Below the pieces are notes generated by a model. That model was not told where the DNA came from, searched no databases, and saw only the letters and a program-made list of their open reading frames with translations. The position numbers and the translations under genes are program-made. From Deltaproteobacteria bacterium (GTDB taxonomy: Bacteria > Desulfobacterota > Desulfobulbia > Desulfobulbales > Desulfurivibrionaceae), in NCBI GenBank assembly GCA_021811385.1, contig JAJZPC010000009.1, forward strand, positions 1 to 50,031: a DNA stretch of 50,031 nucleotides. The letters run 5' to 3'. The first letter of the stretch is position 1, and every line of letters begins with the position of its first letter. This document shows, in pieces, positions 9,606-17,258 of the stretch.

Positions 9606-10409
9606 ATGCGATTTTGTGTTTTGGGCAGCGGCAGCAAGGGCAATGCCACCTTTGTCGAGTCCGGGCAGACGCGGCTTTTGATCGACGCCGGGTTTTCCGG
9701 CAAGGAGATCGAGCACCGGCTGGCCGGGATCGGGGTCGGCGCGGAAACCCTGTCCGGTATCCTCATCACCCACGAGCATGGCGATCATGTCAAGGGCGCG
9801 GCGATCCTCTCCCGCCGCTTCCGGTTGCCGGTCTTTATCAACGAAGCGACCCTGGCCGCAGCCGGGCCGGTCTTGGACAACCTCCACCAATGCCATGCCT
9901 TTGTTACGGGGCAGACCTTTGTCTTTCAGGATTTCCAGATCCATCCCTACGCGATCTCCCATGACACGGCGGATCCCGTCGGGTTCCTCCTGAACAATGG
10001 CCTGGCGCTCATGGGATACTGCACCGATACCGGGGTGGTGTCCAAACTGATGCGCCACCGGTTGAGCAATTGTCATGGGTTGGTGCTCGAATGCAACCAC
10101 GACCCGGAGCTGCTCCGCAACGGGCCCTATCCCCCATCCCTGCAACAGCGGGTGCGCGGCAAGAGCGGGCATCTGGCCAATGAAGACGCTGCCGGGTTTT
10201 TGAGCGATATCCTTCACGACGGTCTGGAGCATGTGGTGCTGTCCCACCTCAGCGAAACCAACAACCGTCCGCATCTTGCCGAAAAAGCCATGAGCGCCAT
10301 GCTGGAGAGATTCCGGCAGCAGCGGGGCGCGTGCCAGGTGCCCGTGATCTCCATTGCCCATCAGGATAGGGCCGGGGAGGTGGTCACTCTGCGAGGCAGC
10401 GCGGGGTGA
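9606..10409 (+). CDS. MBL-fold metallo-hydrolase (YycJ/WalJ-like)
   Basis: Metallo-beta-lactamase-fold protein of 267 aa. The start MRFCVLGSGSKGNAT is diagnostic of the YycJ-like branch, and the metal motif THEHGDH is at about residues 57-63. Further family pieces are GYCTDTGVV and ECNHDPELL (near 140 and 160) and LSHLSETNN near the end. In Bacillus the relative has been linked to double-strand DNA exonuclease or cell-wall functions, so the precise substrate is not assigned here. It overlaps the next gene by 4 bases (ATGA-type), indicating coupling. Confidence 0.85.
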   Translation: MRFCVLGSGSKGNATFVESGQTRLLIDAGFSGKEIEHRLAGIGVGAETLSGILITHEHGDHVKGAAILSRRFRLPVFINEATLAAAGPVLDNLHQCHAFVTGQTFVFQDFQIHPYAISHDTADPVGFLLNNGLALMGYCTDTGVVSKLMRHRLSNCHGLVLECNHDPELLRNGPYPPSLQQRVRGKSGHLANEDAAGFLSDILHDGLEHVVLSHLSETNNRPHLAEKAMSAMLERFRQQRGACQVPVISIAHQDRAGEVVTLRGSAG

Positions 10410-11188
10410 TGGCGCCTGGAAAACGTTTTCCGTGGCGGCTGGGGGCGACCTCCTGCGTGCTGCCCGCGGACATCATGACCAATGTCCGGCAACTGGCCCC
10501 GCTGGTGGACGATGTCCAGCTGCTCTTTTTTGAAAGCGCGGCCAAAAGCCGTCTGCCCCAGCCTCTGGATGTGCAGGTATTGCGCGAGCTTGCCGAGGCG
10601 CACCGCCTCAGTTACACGGTGCATCTGCCCACCGATCTGTCCCTGGGTGCGGCATCGAGGGCTGAGCGGCAGGAGGGGATCGGGGAGATTCTCCGGCTCA
10701 TGGCGCAGCTGGCCCCCCTTGGGGTGCAGAGTTTCGACCTGCATCTGGTCCGGGAACCGACCCTGCCCGAGGCTGCCTGGCTCGATAATCTCGCAGCCAG
10801 CCTTGAGGAATTGTCCAGTGTCCTGGGCGACGAGAAAAGGCTGGTTGGAGTCGAGAATATCGAGTATCCATTCGGGCTGGTGGCCCCGTTGGTTACGGAA
10901 TACGGCTTTGGCACCTGCCTTGATCTCGGGCATCTTCTCCACTACGGTCACGATCTGGAAGAAGGGTTGGGGCTGCTGCCACGGGTTCGCCATCTTCACT
11001 ACCATGGGGTGCGGGATGGCAAGGATCATCAGGGGCTGCATGATGCGGGGCAGGCCGGGATGCTGGGCCGGCAGCTGGCTGGGATTGGGTATGACGGCGT
11101 GGTCACCCTGGAGATGTACAGCCTGGAAAAGCTGGAGGCATCGTTGGCGCTTCTGGCTACGGCGTGGCAGCCTTTCGGCCACGAATAG
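10406..11188 (+). CDS. cbiR: Cobamide-remodelling phosphodiesterase CbiR-like protein (AP-endonuclease 2 / TIM-barrel family)
   Basis: A 260-aa xylose-isomerase-like TIM barrel. Recognisable elements are the N-terminal LGATSCVLPADIMTNV, YTVHLPTDLSLG (near 70), VGVENIEYPF (near 147) and LDLGHLLHYG (near 172), then HYHGVRDGKDHQ with metal-ligand type His residues. Taken alone it would be called a sugar phosphate isomerase/epimerase. Its position directly before cobT and cobS supports the CbiR assignment. CbiR of Akkermansia hydrolyses the phosphoribosyl bond of the cobamide nucleotide loop so that a new lower ligand can be attached. The ATG overlaps the stop of the preceding hydrolase. The name rests on family resemblance plus context. 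Confidence 0.7.
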   Translation: MMAPGKRFPWRLGATSCVLPADIMTNVRQLAPLVDDVQLLFFESAAKSRLPQPLDVQVLRELAEAHRLSYTVHLPTDLSLGAASRAERQEGIGEILRLMAQLAPLGVQSFDLHLVREPTLPEAAWLDNLAASLEELSSVLGDEKRLVGVENIEYPFGLVAPLVTEYGFGTCLDLGHLLHYGHDLEEGLGLLPRVRHLHYHGVRDGKDHQGLHDAGQAGMLGRQLAGIGYDGVVTLEMYSLEKLEASLALLATAWQPFGHE

Positions 11189-11225
11189 AACAGAACCCGT
11201 GCTCCTTGCAAAAGGCAAAGAAGTT

Positions 11226-11330
11226 CCCTCCCCCCTTGCGGGGGAGGGTTAGGGAGAGGGGGAATCAGCTTGGAAATCGCCAAGTCGCAGTTTCACCCAC
11301 CCCCCGGCCCCCTCCCGTCAAGGGAGGGGG
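11226..11330. repeat. Paired GC-rich inverted repeats between cbiR and cobT
   Basis: Two hairpins occupy the 223-base gap. The first is CCCTCCCCC (11226-11234) with GGGGGAGGG (11240-11248). The second is CCCCCTCCC (11308-11316) with GGGAGGGGG (11322-11330). Each has a 9-bp stem and a 5-base loop; the two are near mirror versions of each other. They look like a dispersed intergenic repeat rather than a terminator, since neither is followed by a T run. No cobalamin riboswitch box was found here. Confidence 0.65.
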
Positions 11331-11411
11331 AGTCAATTTGGAAGAGTTTAGCAAGAGCATCAACAATATCGTAGCGCAAGTCGGCTGCGGAGAAATACAG
11401 GAGAAGAGAAC

Positions 11412-12476
11412 ATGATACGGACACCAGAAGAATTGCAGACCGCCTGCGCAACCATTGAGCCGGCAAGCAAGGATATTTTGATCCAGGCCCAGGCCAGGCT
11501 TGATAATCTGACCAAGCCCCAAGGCAGCCTGGGCAAGCTGGAGATGCTGGCGGCCAGAACCTGCGCCATGCGGAGAAGCATCGGTGCCAAGGTGGAGAAG
11601 AAGATCATCCTCACCTTTGCCGGGGACCACGGCGTGGTGGCCGAGGGGATCAGCGCCTTCCCCCAGGAGGTGACCCCGCAGATGGTTCTCAATTTTTTGG
11701 CCGGAGGCGCGGGGGTCAATGTGCTGGCCCGTCATGTGGGCGCCGAGGTGCGGGTGGTTGATGTGGGCGTTGCCGTGGTGGTCGAAGCCGAAGGGTTGCG
11801 GCAATGCAAGGTCCGGCCCGGCACCGACAACATGGCCAAGGGTCCGGCCATGAGCATTAACGAGGCCGTGGCTGCCATCGGGGTCGGCATGGCCATGGCC
11901 CGCGAGGCCATCGAGGACGGAGCCGAGATTCTGGGTACCGGCGATATGGGCATCGGCAACACCACCCCGTCCGCCGCGCTCTTTGCCGCCTTGCTGCCTG
12001 CCAAGGTATCCGATGTGACGGGTCGTGGCACTGGCATCAATGACGCCACCCTCCAGCACAAGATCGCGGTGATCGAGCAATCCCTGAACGTGAACCAAGA
12101 GCGGCTGGATTCTCCCCTTGGCGCCTTGGCCGCGGTGGGTGGGCTGGAGATCGGTGCCATCTGCGGTTGTATCTTGCAGGCGGCGATCAGCAAGATTCCG
12201 GTGGTGGTGGACGGCTTTATTTCCAGCGCCGGAGCCCTGGTTGCTCTGCGCCTTGCCCCCAATGTTCTGGATTACTGTTTTTTTAGCCACATGTCGGCGG
12301 AACAGGGCCATCGAATCTTCTTTGAGAAGATGGGGTTGAACCCCCTGCTGCACCTTGACCTGCGCTTGGGCGAGGGAACCGGCGCGGCCCTGACCATGAA
12401 TCTGGTGGAGGCGGGGCTCAAGATCATGAACGAGATGGCCACCTTTGGCGAGGCCGGAGTGAGTGAGGCCGGTTGA
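11412..12476 (+). CDS. cobT: Nicotinate-nucleotide--dimethylbenzimidazole phosphoribosyltransferase
   Basis: Forms the alpha-ribazole 5'-phosphate (or analogous lower-ligand nucleotide) used to complete cobamides. Family signatures are present: LTKPQGSLGKLE near residue 36, TFAGDHGVVAEG near 72, GDMGIGNTTPSAAL near 178, and the C-terminal LRLGEGTGAAL holding the catalytic Glu near 320. Length (354 aa) is standard. It follows cbiR after a 223-base repeat-containing gap, and its TGA overlaps a possible TTG start of cobS. Together these genes form a cobamide salvage and lower-ligand exchange set. Confidence 0.96.
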   Translation: MIRTPEELQTACATIEPASKDILIQAQARLDNLTKPQGSLGKLEMLAARTCAMRRSIGAKVEKKIILTFAGDHGVVAEGISAFPQEVTPQMVLNFLAGGAGVNVLARHVGAEVRVVDVGVAVVVEAEGLRQCKVRPGTDNMAKGPAMSINEAVAAIGVGMAMAREAIEDGAEILGTGDMGIGNTTPSAALFAALLPAKVSDVTGRGTGINDATLQHKIAVIEQSLNVNQERLDSPLGALAAVGGLEIGAICGCILQAAISKIPVVVDGFISSAGALVALRLAPNVLDYCFFSHMSAEQGHRIFFEKMGLNPLLHLDLRLGEGTGAALTMNLVEAGLKIMNEMATFGEAGVSEAG

Positions 12477-12481
12477 AGACC

Positions 12482-13240
12482 ATGCTGCCGGCTGCAAAGA
12501 TTGCCATCGCCTTTCTCACCATCCTGCCTGCCAGGCTGCCTGCGGAGCTGCCTCCTGACGGGCTCAAGCGGAGCGCCGGGTTTTTCCCCCTTGTCGGTTG
12601 GCTGATCGGCGGGTTTCTGGCGGGGTGTGCCTGGATATGTGTCCGGGCCGGTCTTCTCCCCATGGTGAATGCGGTGTTGCTGGTGATCCTTGGCGCCTGG
12701 CTGACCAGGGGGTTGCACCTCGATGGTCTGGCTGATCTGCTCGATGGCCTGGGCGGCGGGCAGACCCCGGAGAGACGCCTGGCGATCATGAAGGATTCGG
12801 CTACTGGGGCCTTTGGGGTGGTCGGGCTGGTGCTGTTGCTCGGCCTGAAGGTTGCGTGTCTTTCCTCGCTTGTTGCCAACGGTGGGGAGCTATTTTTCTT
12901 TGCCCTGTTCGCCGCTCCGGTGGCGGCCCGCTGGGCCATGGCCACCCTGGCCTGCGGCACGCAATATCCCCGGGAGATCGGCACCGGCCACGCTTTTGTC
13001 GGCAAGGTCGGCTCAAGGGAACTGGCGCTGGGCGCTCTCCTGCTGACGCCGCTGATCTGGTGGGATTGGTCGGCCGGGCTGACGGTGCTTGGCGCGGCAA
13101 TGTTGCCTGCAATCTGGCTCCGGTTCAGGGCGAGCAAGGCGCTGGGCGGCGTCACCGGCGATGTATTGGGCGCTTCCTGTGAGCTGGGGGAGGCTTGTGG
13201 CTGGCTGGCCGCAGTGGTGTCGAGTTCCGTGCTTCCGTGA
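12482..13240 (+). CDS. cobS: Adenosylcobinamide-GDP ribazoletransferase
   Basis: Integral membrane enzyme (about 252 aa) joining adenosylcobinamide-GDP with alpha-ribazole (phosphate) in the last step of cobamide assembly. The signature LHLDGLADLLDGLGGG (near 78) followed by RRLAIMKDSATGAFG is clear, and several hydrophobic segments span the protein. The start is placed at the ATG at 12482; a TTG at 12473 overlapping the cobT stop would add three residues. It is convergent with the chemoreceptor gene with only 7 bases between stops and no visible terminator. Confidence 0.94.
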   Translation: MLPAAKIAIAFLTILPARLPAELPPDGLKRSAGFFPLVGWLIGGFLAGCAWICVRAGLLPMVNAVLLVILGAWLTRGLHLDGLADLLDGLGGGQTPERRLAIMKDSATGAFGVVGLVLLLGLKVACLSSLVANGGELFFFALFAAPVAARWAMATLACGTQYPREIGTGHAFVGKVGSRELALGALLLTPLIWWDWSAGLTVLGAAMLPAIWLRFRASKALGGVTGDVLGASCELGEACGWLAAVVSSSVLP

Positions 13241-13247
13241 GCAACCG

Positions 13248-14747
13248 CTAGTTTTGCGGCGCTCCTTCCACCAATTGCACCAGGGCGACGATATTTTGCT
13301 GGAGACGCGCGGCTTGGGCCGTCACTGTTTCAGATACCGCCGCCAGTTCCTCGGCATTGGCGGCAAGCTGCTGCGTGCCGCTGTCCATCTGGGTGATTCC
13401 CTCGGCTATTTGCGTGATCCCTTGGGTCTGTTCGTGGGAGGAGCGGGAAATCTCTTCCACCAGATGCCCCACTCTGCGGGAATCTTCCACCGCATTTTCC
13501 GTGCTTTCCGCGACAGAATTCACCGTTGCCAGCCCTTGGTCTACATTGGCGATGGCTTGCTCCAGAAGGGCGCTGGAGTTCTTCGCCGAAGCTGAGGTGC
13601 GTTGGGCGAGATTCCTGACCTCCTCCGCCACCACGGCGAATCCCTGTCCGTGTTCCCCGGCCCGCGCGGCTTCCACCGCGGCGTTCAAGGCCAGCAGGTT
13701 TGTCTGGAAGGCGATGCCTTCGATATCGGAAATAAGCTTCATGATTGCATCGCTGTCTTGTTTGATCCTGTGCATGTTCGTCTGCATGGTGCGTACTTCG
13801 CTGCTTGCCTTGATGCCGATCTCTTCATTCTTCTTCATGGCCAGATTGGCCGCGCCGGCGTTGCCGTCGTTCTGTTGCACCCTGCCGGTGATATTTTCCA
13901 GGGTGGCATGGGTTTCTTCAAGGTTGGCCGCCATCTCCGAGGCCATTTCCGCCACCTGTTGCGAACTGCTTGCCGCGCTATGCGCTTCCTCGGAGATGGC
14001 GGCGGCGCTCAATTTGAGATCCTCCGCAACCCCGTTGACAAGGGTGACGATCATCCGCACGAGAAATAGGGACAGAAGCGGGATGCAGACAATGGCGAAC
14101 CCCGCCCCGGCGTTGAAGAGGATTTTGTATGTTGTGACCTCGGCGATGGTCTTTTTTTTGATCGTATCCAAGGCAGCGCGGAGATCATCCACCGCCGTTT
14201 TGGTGTCGCTCATTACCAGGTAGAAATTTTCCAGATACCTTTCTTCGAAAATCTCCTCGGCCTCGCCGGATTTTCCTTCCGCGGCCAAGGGGAGGATCTT
14301 GTCGCCGGCAAGGGCACGCATCTCGCCCCAGCTTGCGGTGATTGTCCGCAGGGATTTTGTGATCCCTCCGGCCCGTTCCAGACTGTGGCAGGAATTGCAA
14401 GCCATGGCGCCATGTGCGGGCTTGCCCGTCAAATCCTCCTGCATCTCCGCGATCACCGCGTCCATTTTGCCAAGGATCTTGGCCAGGGATTCCTGGCGGG
14501 CTGGGTCGTGGTCCCGGATCTCCATCAGGATCATGGTGTTGATCAGATTGAAGTTGAGGCGGGCTCGGGCGATTTTGTCGATGTGATCGCTTTTCAGCTC
14601 GATCCCTTTATAGGTGCCGCCACCGATCTGTACCTTGGCGATGACGTACTGGGCGAGGCCCGTGCCGACGATGACCACCAGAAGGGCCGAGGAAACCAGG
14701 AGCAACAGCTTTGTCCGGAGCGAGAGTCTGTCGAACCATGCACGCAT
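13248..14747 (-). CDS. Methyl-accepting chemotaxis protein with a c-type heme-binding motif in its sensor domain
   Basis: Chemoreceptor of 499 aa. TM1 is at about 14-38 and TM2 at about 208-232, enclosing a periplasmic domain of about 170 residues. That domain contains CNSCH at residues 117-121, a covalent c-heme attachment motif, which suggests redox or gas sensing as in the Desulfovibrio DcrA idea. After TM2 there is at most a rudimentary HAMP linker. The signalling tip [20 protein letters not shown] is near 350. No C-terminal CheR/CheB pentapeptide is visible. The ATG has a GGGAGAAA ribosome-binding site. Heme attachment is inferred from the motif only. Confidence 0.92.
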   Translation of the reverse strand: MRAWFDRLSLRTKLLLLVSSALLVVIVGTGLAQYVIAKVQIGGGTYKGIELKSDHIDKIARARLNFNLINTMILMEIRDHDPARQESLAKILGKMDAVIAEMQEDLTGKPAHGAMACNSCHSLERAGGITKSLRTITASWGEMRALAGDKILPLAAEGKSGEAEEIFEERYLENFYLVMSDTKTAVDDLRAALDTIKKKTIAEVTTYKILFNAGAGFAIVCIPLLSLFLVRMIVTLVNGVAEDLKLSAAAISEEAHSAASSSQQVAEMASEMAANLEETHATLENITGRVQQNDGNAGAANLAMKKNEEIGIKASSEVRTMQTNMHRIKQDSDAIMKLISDIEGIAFQTNLLALNAAVEAARAGEHGQGFAVVAEEVRNLAQRTSASAKNSSALLEQAIANVDQGLATVNSVAESTENAVEDSRRVGHLVEEISRSSHEQTQGITQIAEGITQMDSGTQQLAANAEELAAVSETVTAQAARLQQNIVALVQLVEGAPQN

Positions 14748-14933
14748 TGCTTTCTCCCGAGGCTTTTTGTTCAGGGTGGAAATCTGCTTGCCGAGGCAGG
14801 GAAGATTCAGGCAGGATGAGGGGAAAATGCGGGCTTTCCGCGAGGTTCTGTGTTGTTTTTTTGTATTCTACCTCGGGGCGGGGGTGGAAAAGCAAGGGAA
14901 AAATGAAGATGGGAGGTCGAGGCGGGATGTGGT
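14748..14933. other. Intergenic region upstream of the chemoreceptor
   Basis: These 186 bases separate the chemoreceptor start from the glnA terminator. They must hold the chemoreceptor promoter, but I see no convincing sigma-28, sigma-54 or sigma-70 match. Confidence 0.4.
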
Positions 14934-14970
14934 GAAAAAAAGGAGGGGGCCGATGGGCCCCCTCCTTTTG
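14934..14970 (-). terminator. Intrinsic terminator after glnA
   Basis: A perfect 14-bp stem (arms 14938-14951 and 14956-14969) with a 4-base loop. Read on the minus strand it ends in a run of seven T residues. It lies 24 bases beyond the glnA stop and ends the amtB-glnB-glnD-glnA unit. Confidence 0.88.
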
Positions 14971-14993
14971 TGGTGTGTTGCAGGAACCCGAGG

Positions 14994-17135
14994 TTACAGG
15001 TTGAACAACAAATCGCTGTAGGTCGGTACCGGCCAGATGTCATCCGGCAGGATGGTCTCAAGCGCGTCGATGTCTCCGCGCAGGTCAACCATGGCGGGGA
15101 ATACCTTGTCGCGGTATGCAGCGCCCTGCTTGGCCACGTCGGAGATGCCCTGGGCCTTCTTGGTCTCCTCCTCCAGCTTGGCCACCTTCTTGCCCGCAGC
15201 TTCCAGATGCTTGCCAACCTGCTCCAGCAGCCCCTTCTGCACCGAACCGTACTTGCCGGCCGCGGCCAGGGAGGCGCCGAGCTCGCCGACAAAGCGGATG
15301 GCCGCCGGGATGAACTGGCGTTTGGTCATCTGGATGGCGGTGAGGGCCTCGATGTTGATGTGTTTGGCGTACTGCTCCACATAGATGTCGTAGCGGGAGT
15401 GCAGCTCATCCTTGGAAAGCACGTTGTACTTGCCGAACAGCTTGATCGCCTTGGGGGTGATGAAAGCCTTGAGCGCGTCCACGGTGTTGCGGGTGTTGGG
15501 CAGGCCGCGCTTCTCGGCTTCCTTGGCCCACTCGGCGGAGTAGTTGTTGCCGTTGAAGACGATCCGGCCATGCTGGGTCATGACTTCCTTGAGGATGGCG
15601 AGGATCTCCTTGTTCACGTCCTTGGCTTTCTCCAACCGGGTGGCGATCTCATCCAACGCCTCGGCGGCAATGGTGTTCAGCGCCACGTTGGGGCCAGCGA
15701 TGGACTGGGAGGAGCCGACCATGCGGAACTCGAACTTGTTGCCGGTGAAGGCAAAGGGCGAAGTCCGATTGCGGTCGGTGTTGTCCTTGGGCAGCTCGGG
15801 CAGGGAGTCAACCCCGATCTTCAAGGTCTGGCAAGCGCCTTTCTTGCAGATCTTCTCGCCCTTGGCCAGCTTCTCCAGTACGTCGGAGAGCTCCTGGCCC
15901 AGGAAGATGGAGATGATCGCGGGCGGCGCCTCGTTGGCGCCCAACCGGTGATCGTTGCCGGAGCTGCCGCAGGTGGCGCGCAGGATGTCGGCGTGCATAT
16001 CCACGGCCTTGATCAGGGCGGAGATAAAGACCAGGAACTGGGCGTTGTCCTCCGGGGTCTGGCCCGGCTCCAGCAGGTTGATGCCGTCGTCGGTGGAGAG
16101 CGACCAGTTGTTGTGCTTGCCGGAGCCGTTTACGCCGGCATAGGGCTTCTCGTGCAGCAGGCAGACCATGCCGTGGCGCAGGGCCACTTTCTGCATGGTC
16201 TCCATGACCAGCTGGTTGTGGTCGGTGGCCATGTTGGTGGTGGTGAAAACCGGAGCCATTTCGAACTGGGCCGGAGCAACCTCGTTGTGTTTGGTCTTGG
16301 AGGAGATGCCCATCTTCCACAGCTCGATGTCCAGATCCTTCATGTAGGCGGAAACCCGATCCTTGATGGCGCCGAAGTACTGGTCTTCCAGTTCCTGGCC
16401 CTTGGGGGCGGGCGCGCCGAACAGGCTGCGGCCGCAGGTCATCAGGTCGAGGCGTTGCAGGTAGTACTCTTTTTCCACCAGGAAGTATTCCTGCTCCGCG
16501 CCCACCGTGGAGCCGACGATGCTGGAGGTGGTGTTGCCCATGGCTTTGAGCACCCGCAGCGCCTGCTTGGAAACGGCGTTCATCGAGCGGAGCAGAGGGG
16601 TCTTCTTGTCCAGGGCCTCGCCCTTGTAAGAACAGAAGGCGGTGGGGATGCAGAGGGTCACGTCGCCGGATTCGTCTTCCTTGAGGAAGGCGGGGGAGGT
16701 GCAGTCCCAGGCGGTGTAGCCGCGGGCCTCGAAGGTGACGCGCAGACCGCCGCTGGGGAAGGATGAGGCGTCCGGCTCGCCCTGGATCAGCTGCTTGCCG
16801 GAAAACTCCATGATCACCCCGCCGTCATCGGTGGGGGAGATGAAGGAGTCGTGCTTCTCGGCGGTGATGCCGGTGAGGGGCTGGAACCAGTGGGTGTAAT
16901 GGCTGGCGCCTTTTTCGATGGCCCAATCCTTCATGGCGTTGGCCACCACCGAGGCGACATCCGGCGGCAGGACAGAACCGGTGTTGATGGTTTTCTGCAG
17001 AGCCTTGTAGGTCTCCTTGGGCAGCCGTTCCTTCATGGTTTTGTTGTTGAAGACGTTGGCGCCGAACAACTCGGGCACGGTCATCGTGGTCTGGTCATAG
17101 TCGTTGCCGCAACCGCAGGTGCAATTGTCACTCAT
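14994..17135 (-). CDS. glnA: Glutamine synthetase type III
   Basis: ATP-dependent ligase making glutamine from glutamate and ammonia. The 713-aa length and the motif [13 protein letters not shown] (near 385) mark the GSIII (GlnN) class, not the 450-470-aa GSI. Other conserved pieces are [15 protein letters not shown] and [16 protein letters not shown]. The N-terminus is unusual in being Cys-rich ([14 protein letters not shown]). The ATG at 17135 was chosen over one 26 codons upstream because it follows AAGGAG at normal spacing. It is the last gene of the nitrogen cluster, 123 bases after glnD, and is followed by a strong terminator. Confidence 0.95.
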   Translation of the reverse strand: MSDNCTCGCGNDYDQTTMTVPELFGANVFNNKTMKERLPKETYKALQKTINTGSVLPPDVASVVANAMKDWAIEKGASHYTHWFQPLTGITAEKHDSFISPTDDGGVIMEFSGKQLIQGEPDASSFPSGGLRVTFEARGYTAWDCTSPAFLKEDESGDVTLCIPTAFCSYKGEALDKKTPLLRSMNAVSKQALRVLKAMGNTTSSIVGSTVGAEQEYFLVEKEYYLQRLDLMTCGRSLFGAPAPKGQELEDQYFGAIKDRVSAYMKDLDIELWKMGISSKTKHNEVAPAQFEMAPVFTTTNMATDHNQLVMETMQKVALRHGMVCLLHEKPYAGVNGSGKHNNWSLSTDDGINLLEPGQTPEDNAQFLVFISALIKAVDMHADILRATCGSSGNDHRLGANEAPPAIISIFLGQELSDVLEKLAKGEKICKKGACQTLKIGVDSLPELPKDNTDRNRTSPFAFTGNKFEFRMVGSSQSIAGPNVALNTIAAEALDEIATRLEKAKDVNKEILAILKEVMTQHGRIVFNGNNYSAEWAKEAEKRGLPNTRNTVDALKAFITPKAIKLFGKYNVLSKDELHSRYDIYVEQYAKHINIEALTAIQMTKRQFIPAAIRFVGELGASLAAAGKYGSVQKGLLEQVGKHLEAAGKKVAKLEEETKKAQGISDVAKQGAAYRDKVFPAMVDLRGDIDALETILPDDIWPVPTYSDLLFNL

Positions 17136-17215
17136 TGTGTTTCTCCTTATTCTTTTGATGCTGAAGGGTAAGGTTGAAAATTCCCCACGCCCGATGCAGA
17201 AGAGGGTGGGCATTC

Positions 17216-17240
17216 GTTAAAGCCAACCGCCAGTGGTTGG
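17216..17240 (-). terminator. Weak hairpin between glnD and glnA
   Basis: CCAACC (17223-17228) and GGTTGG (17235-17240) form a 6-bp stem just after glnD, followed on the minus strand by CTTTAA. It could attenuate read-through into glnA, but the T run is poor. Confidence 0.3.
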
Positions 17241-17258
17241 TGTTGTATCCGTGTGCTG

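Noticed and set aside
11189..11411. Cobalamin riboswitch before cobT
   Set aside because: No B12-box-like core could be found; the gap is made of GC-rich repeats.
14970..16766. A 598-codon frame antisense to glnA
   Set aside because: Low-complexity Gly/Leu/Val composition and full overlap with the well-conserved GSIII gene mark it as a shadow frame.
17136..17258. Separate sigma-54 promoter for glnA
   Set aside because: The best candidate (TGGCGG...) lacks the GC of the -12 element at the right distance.
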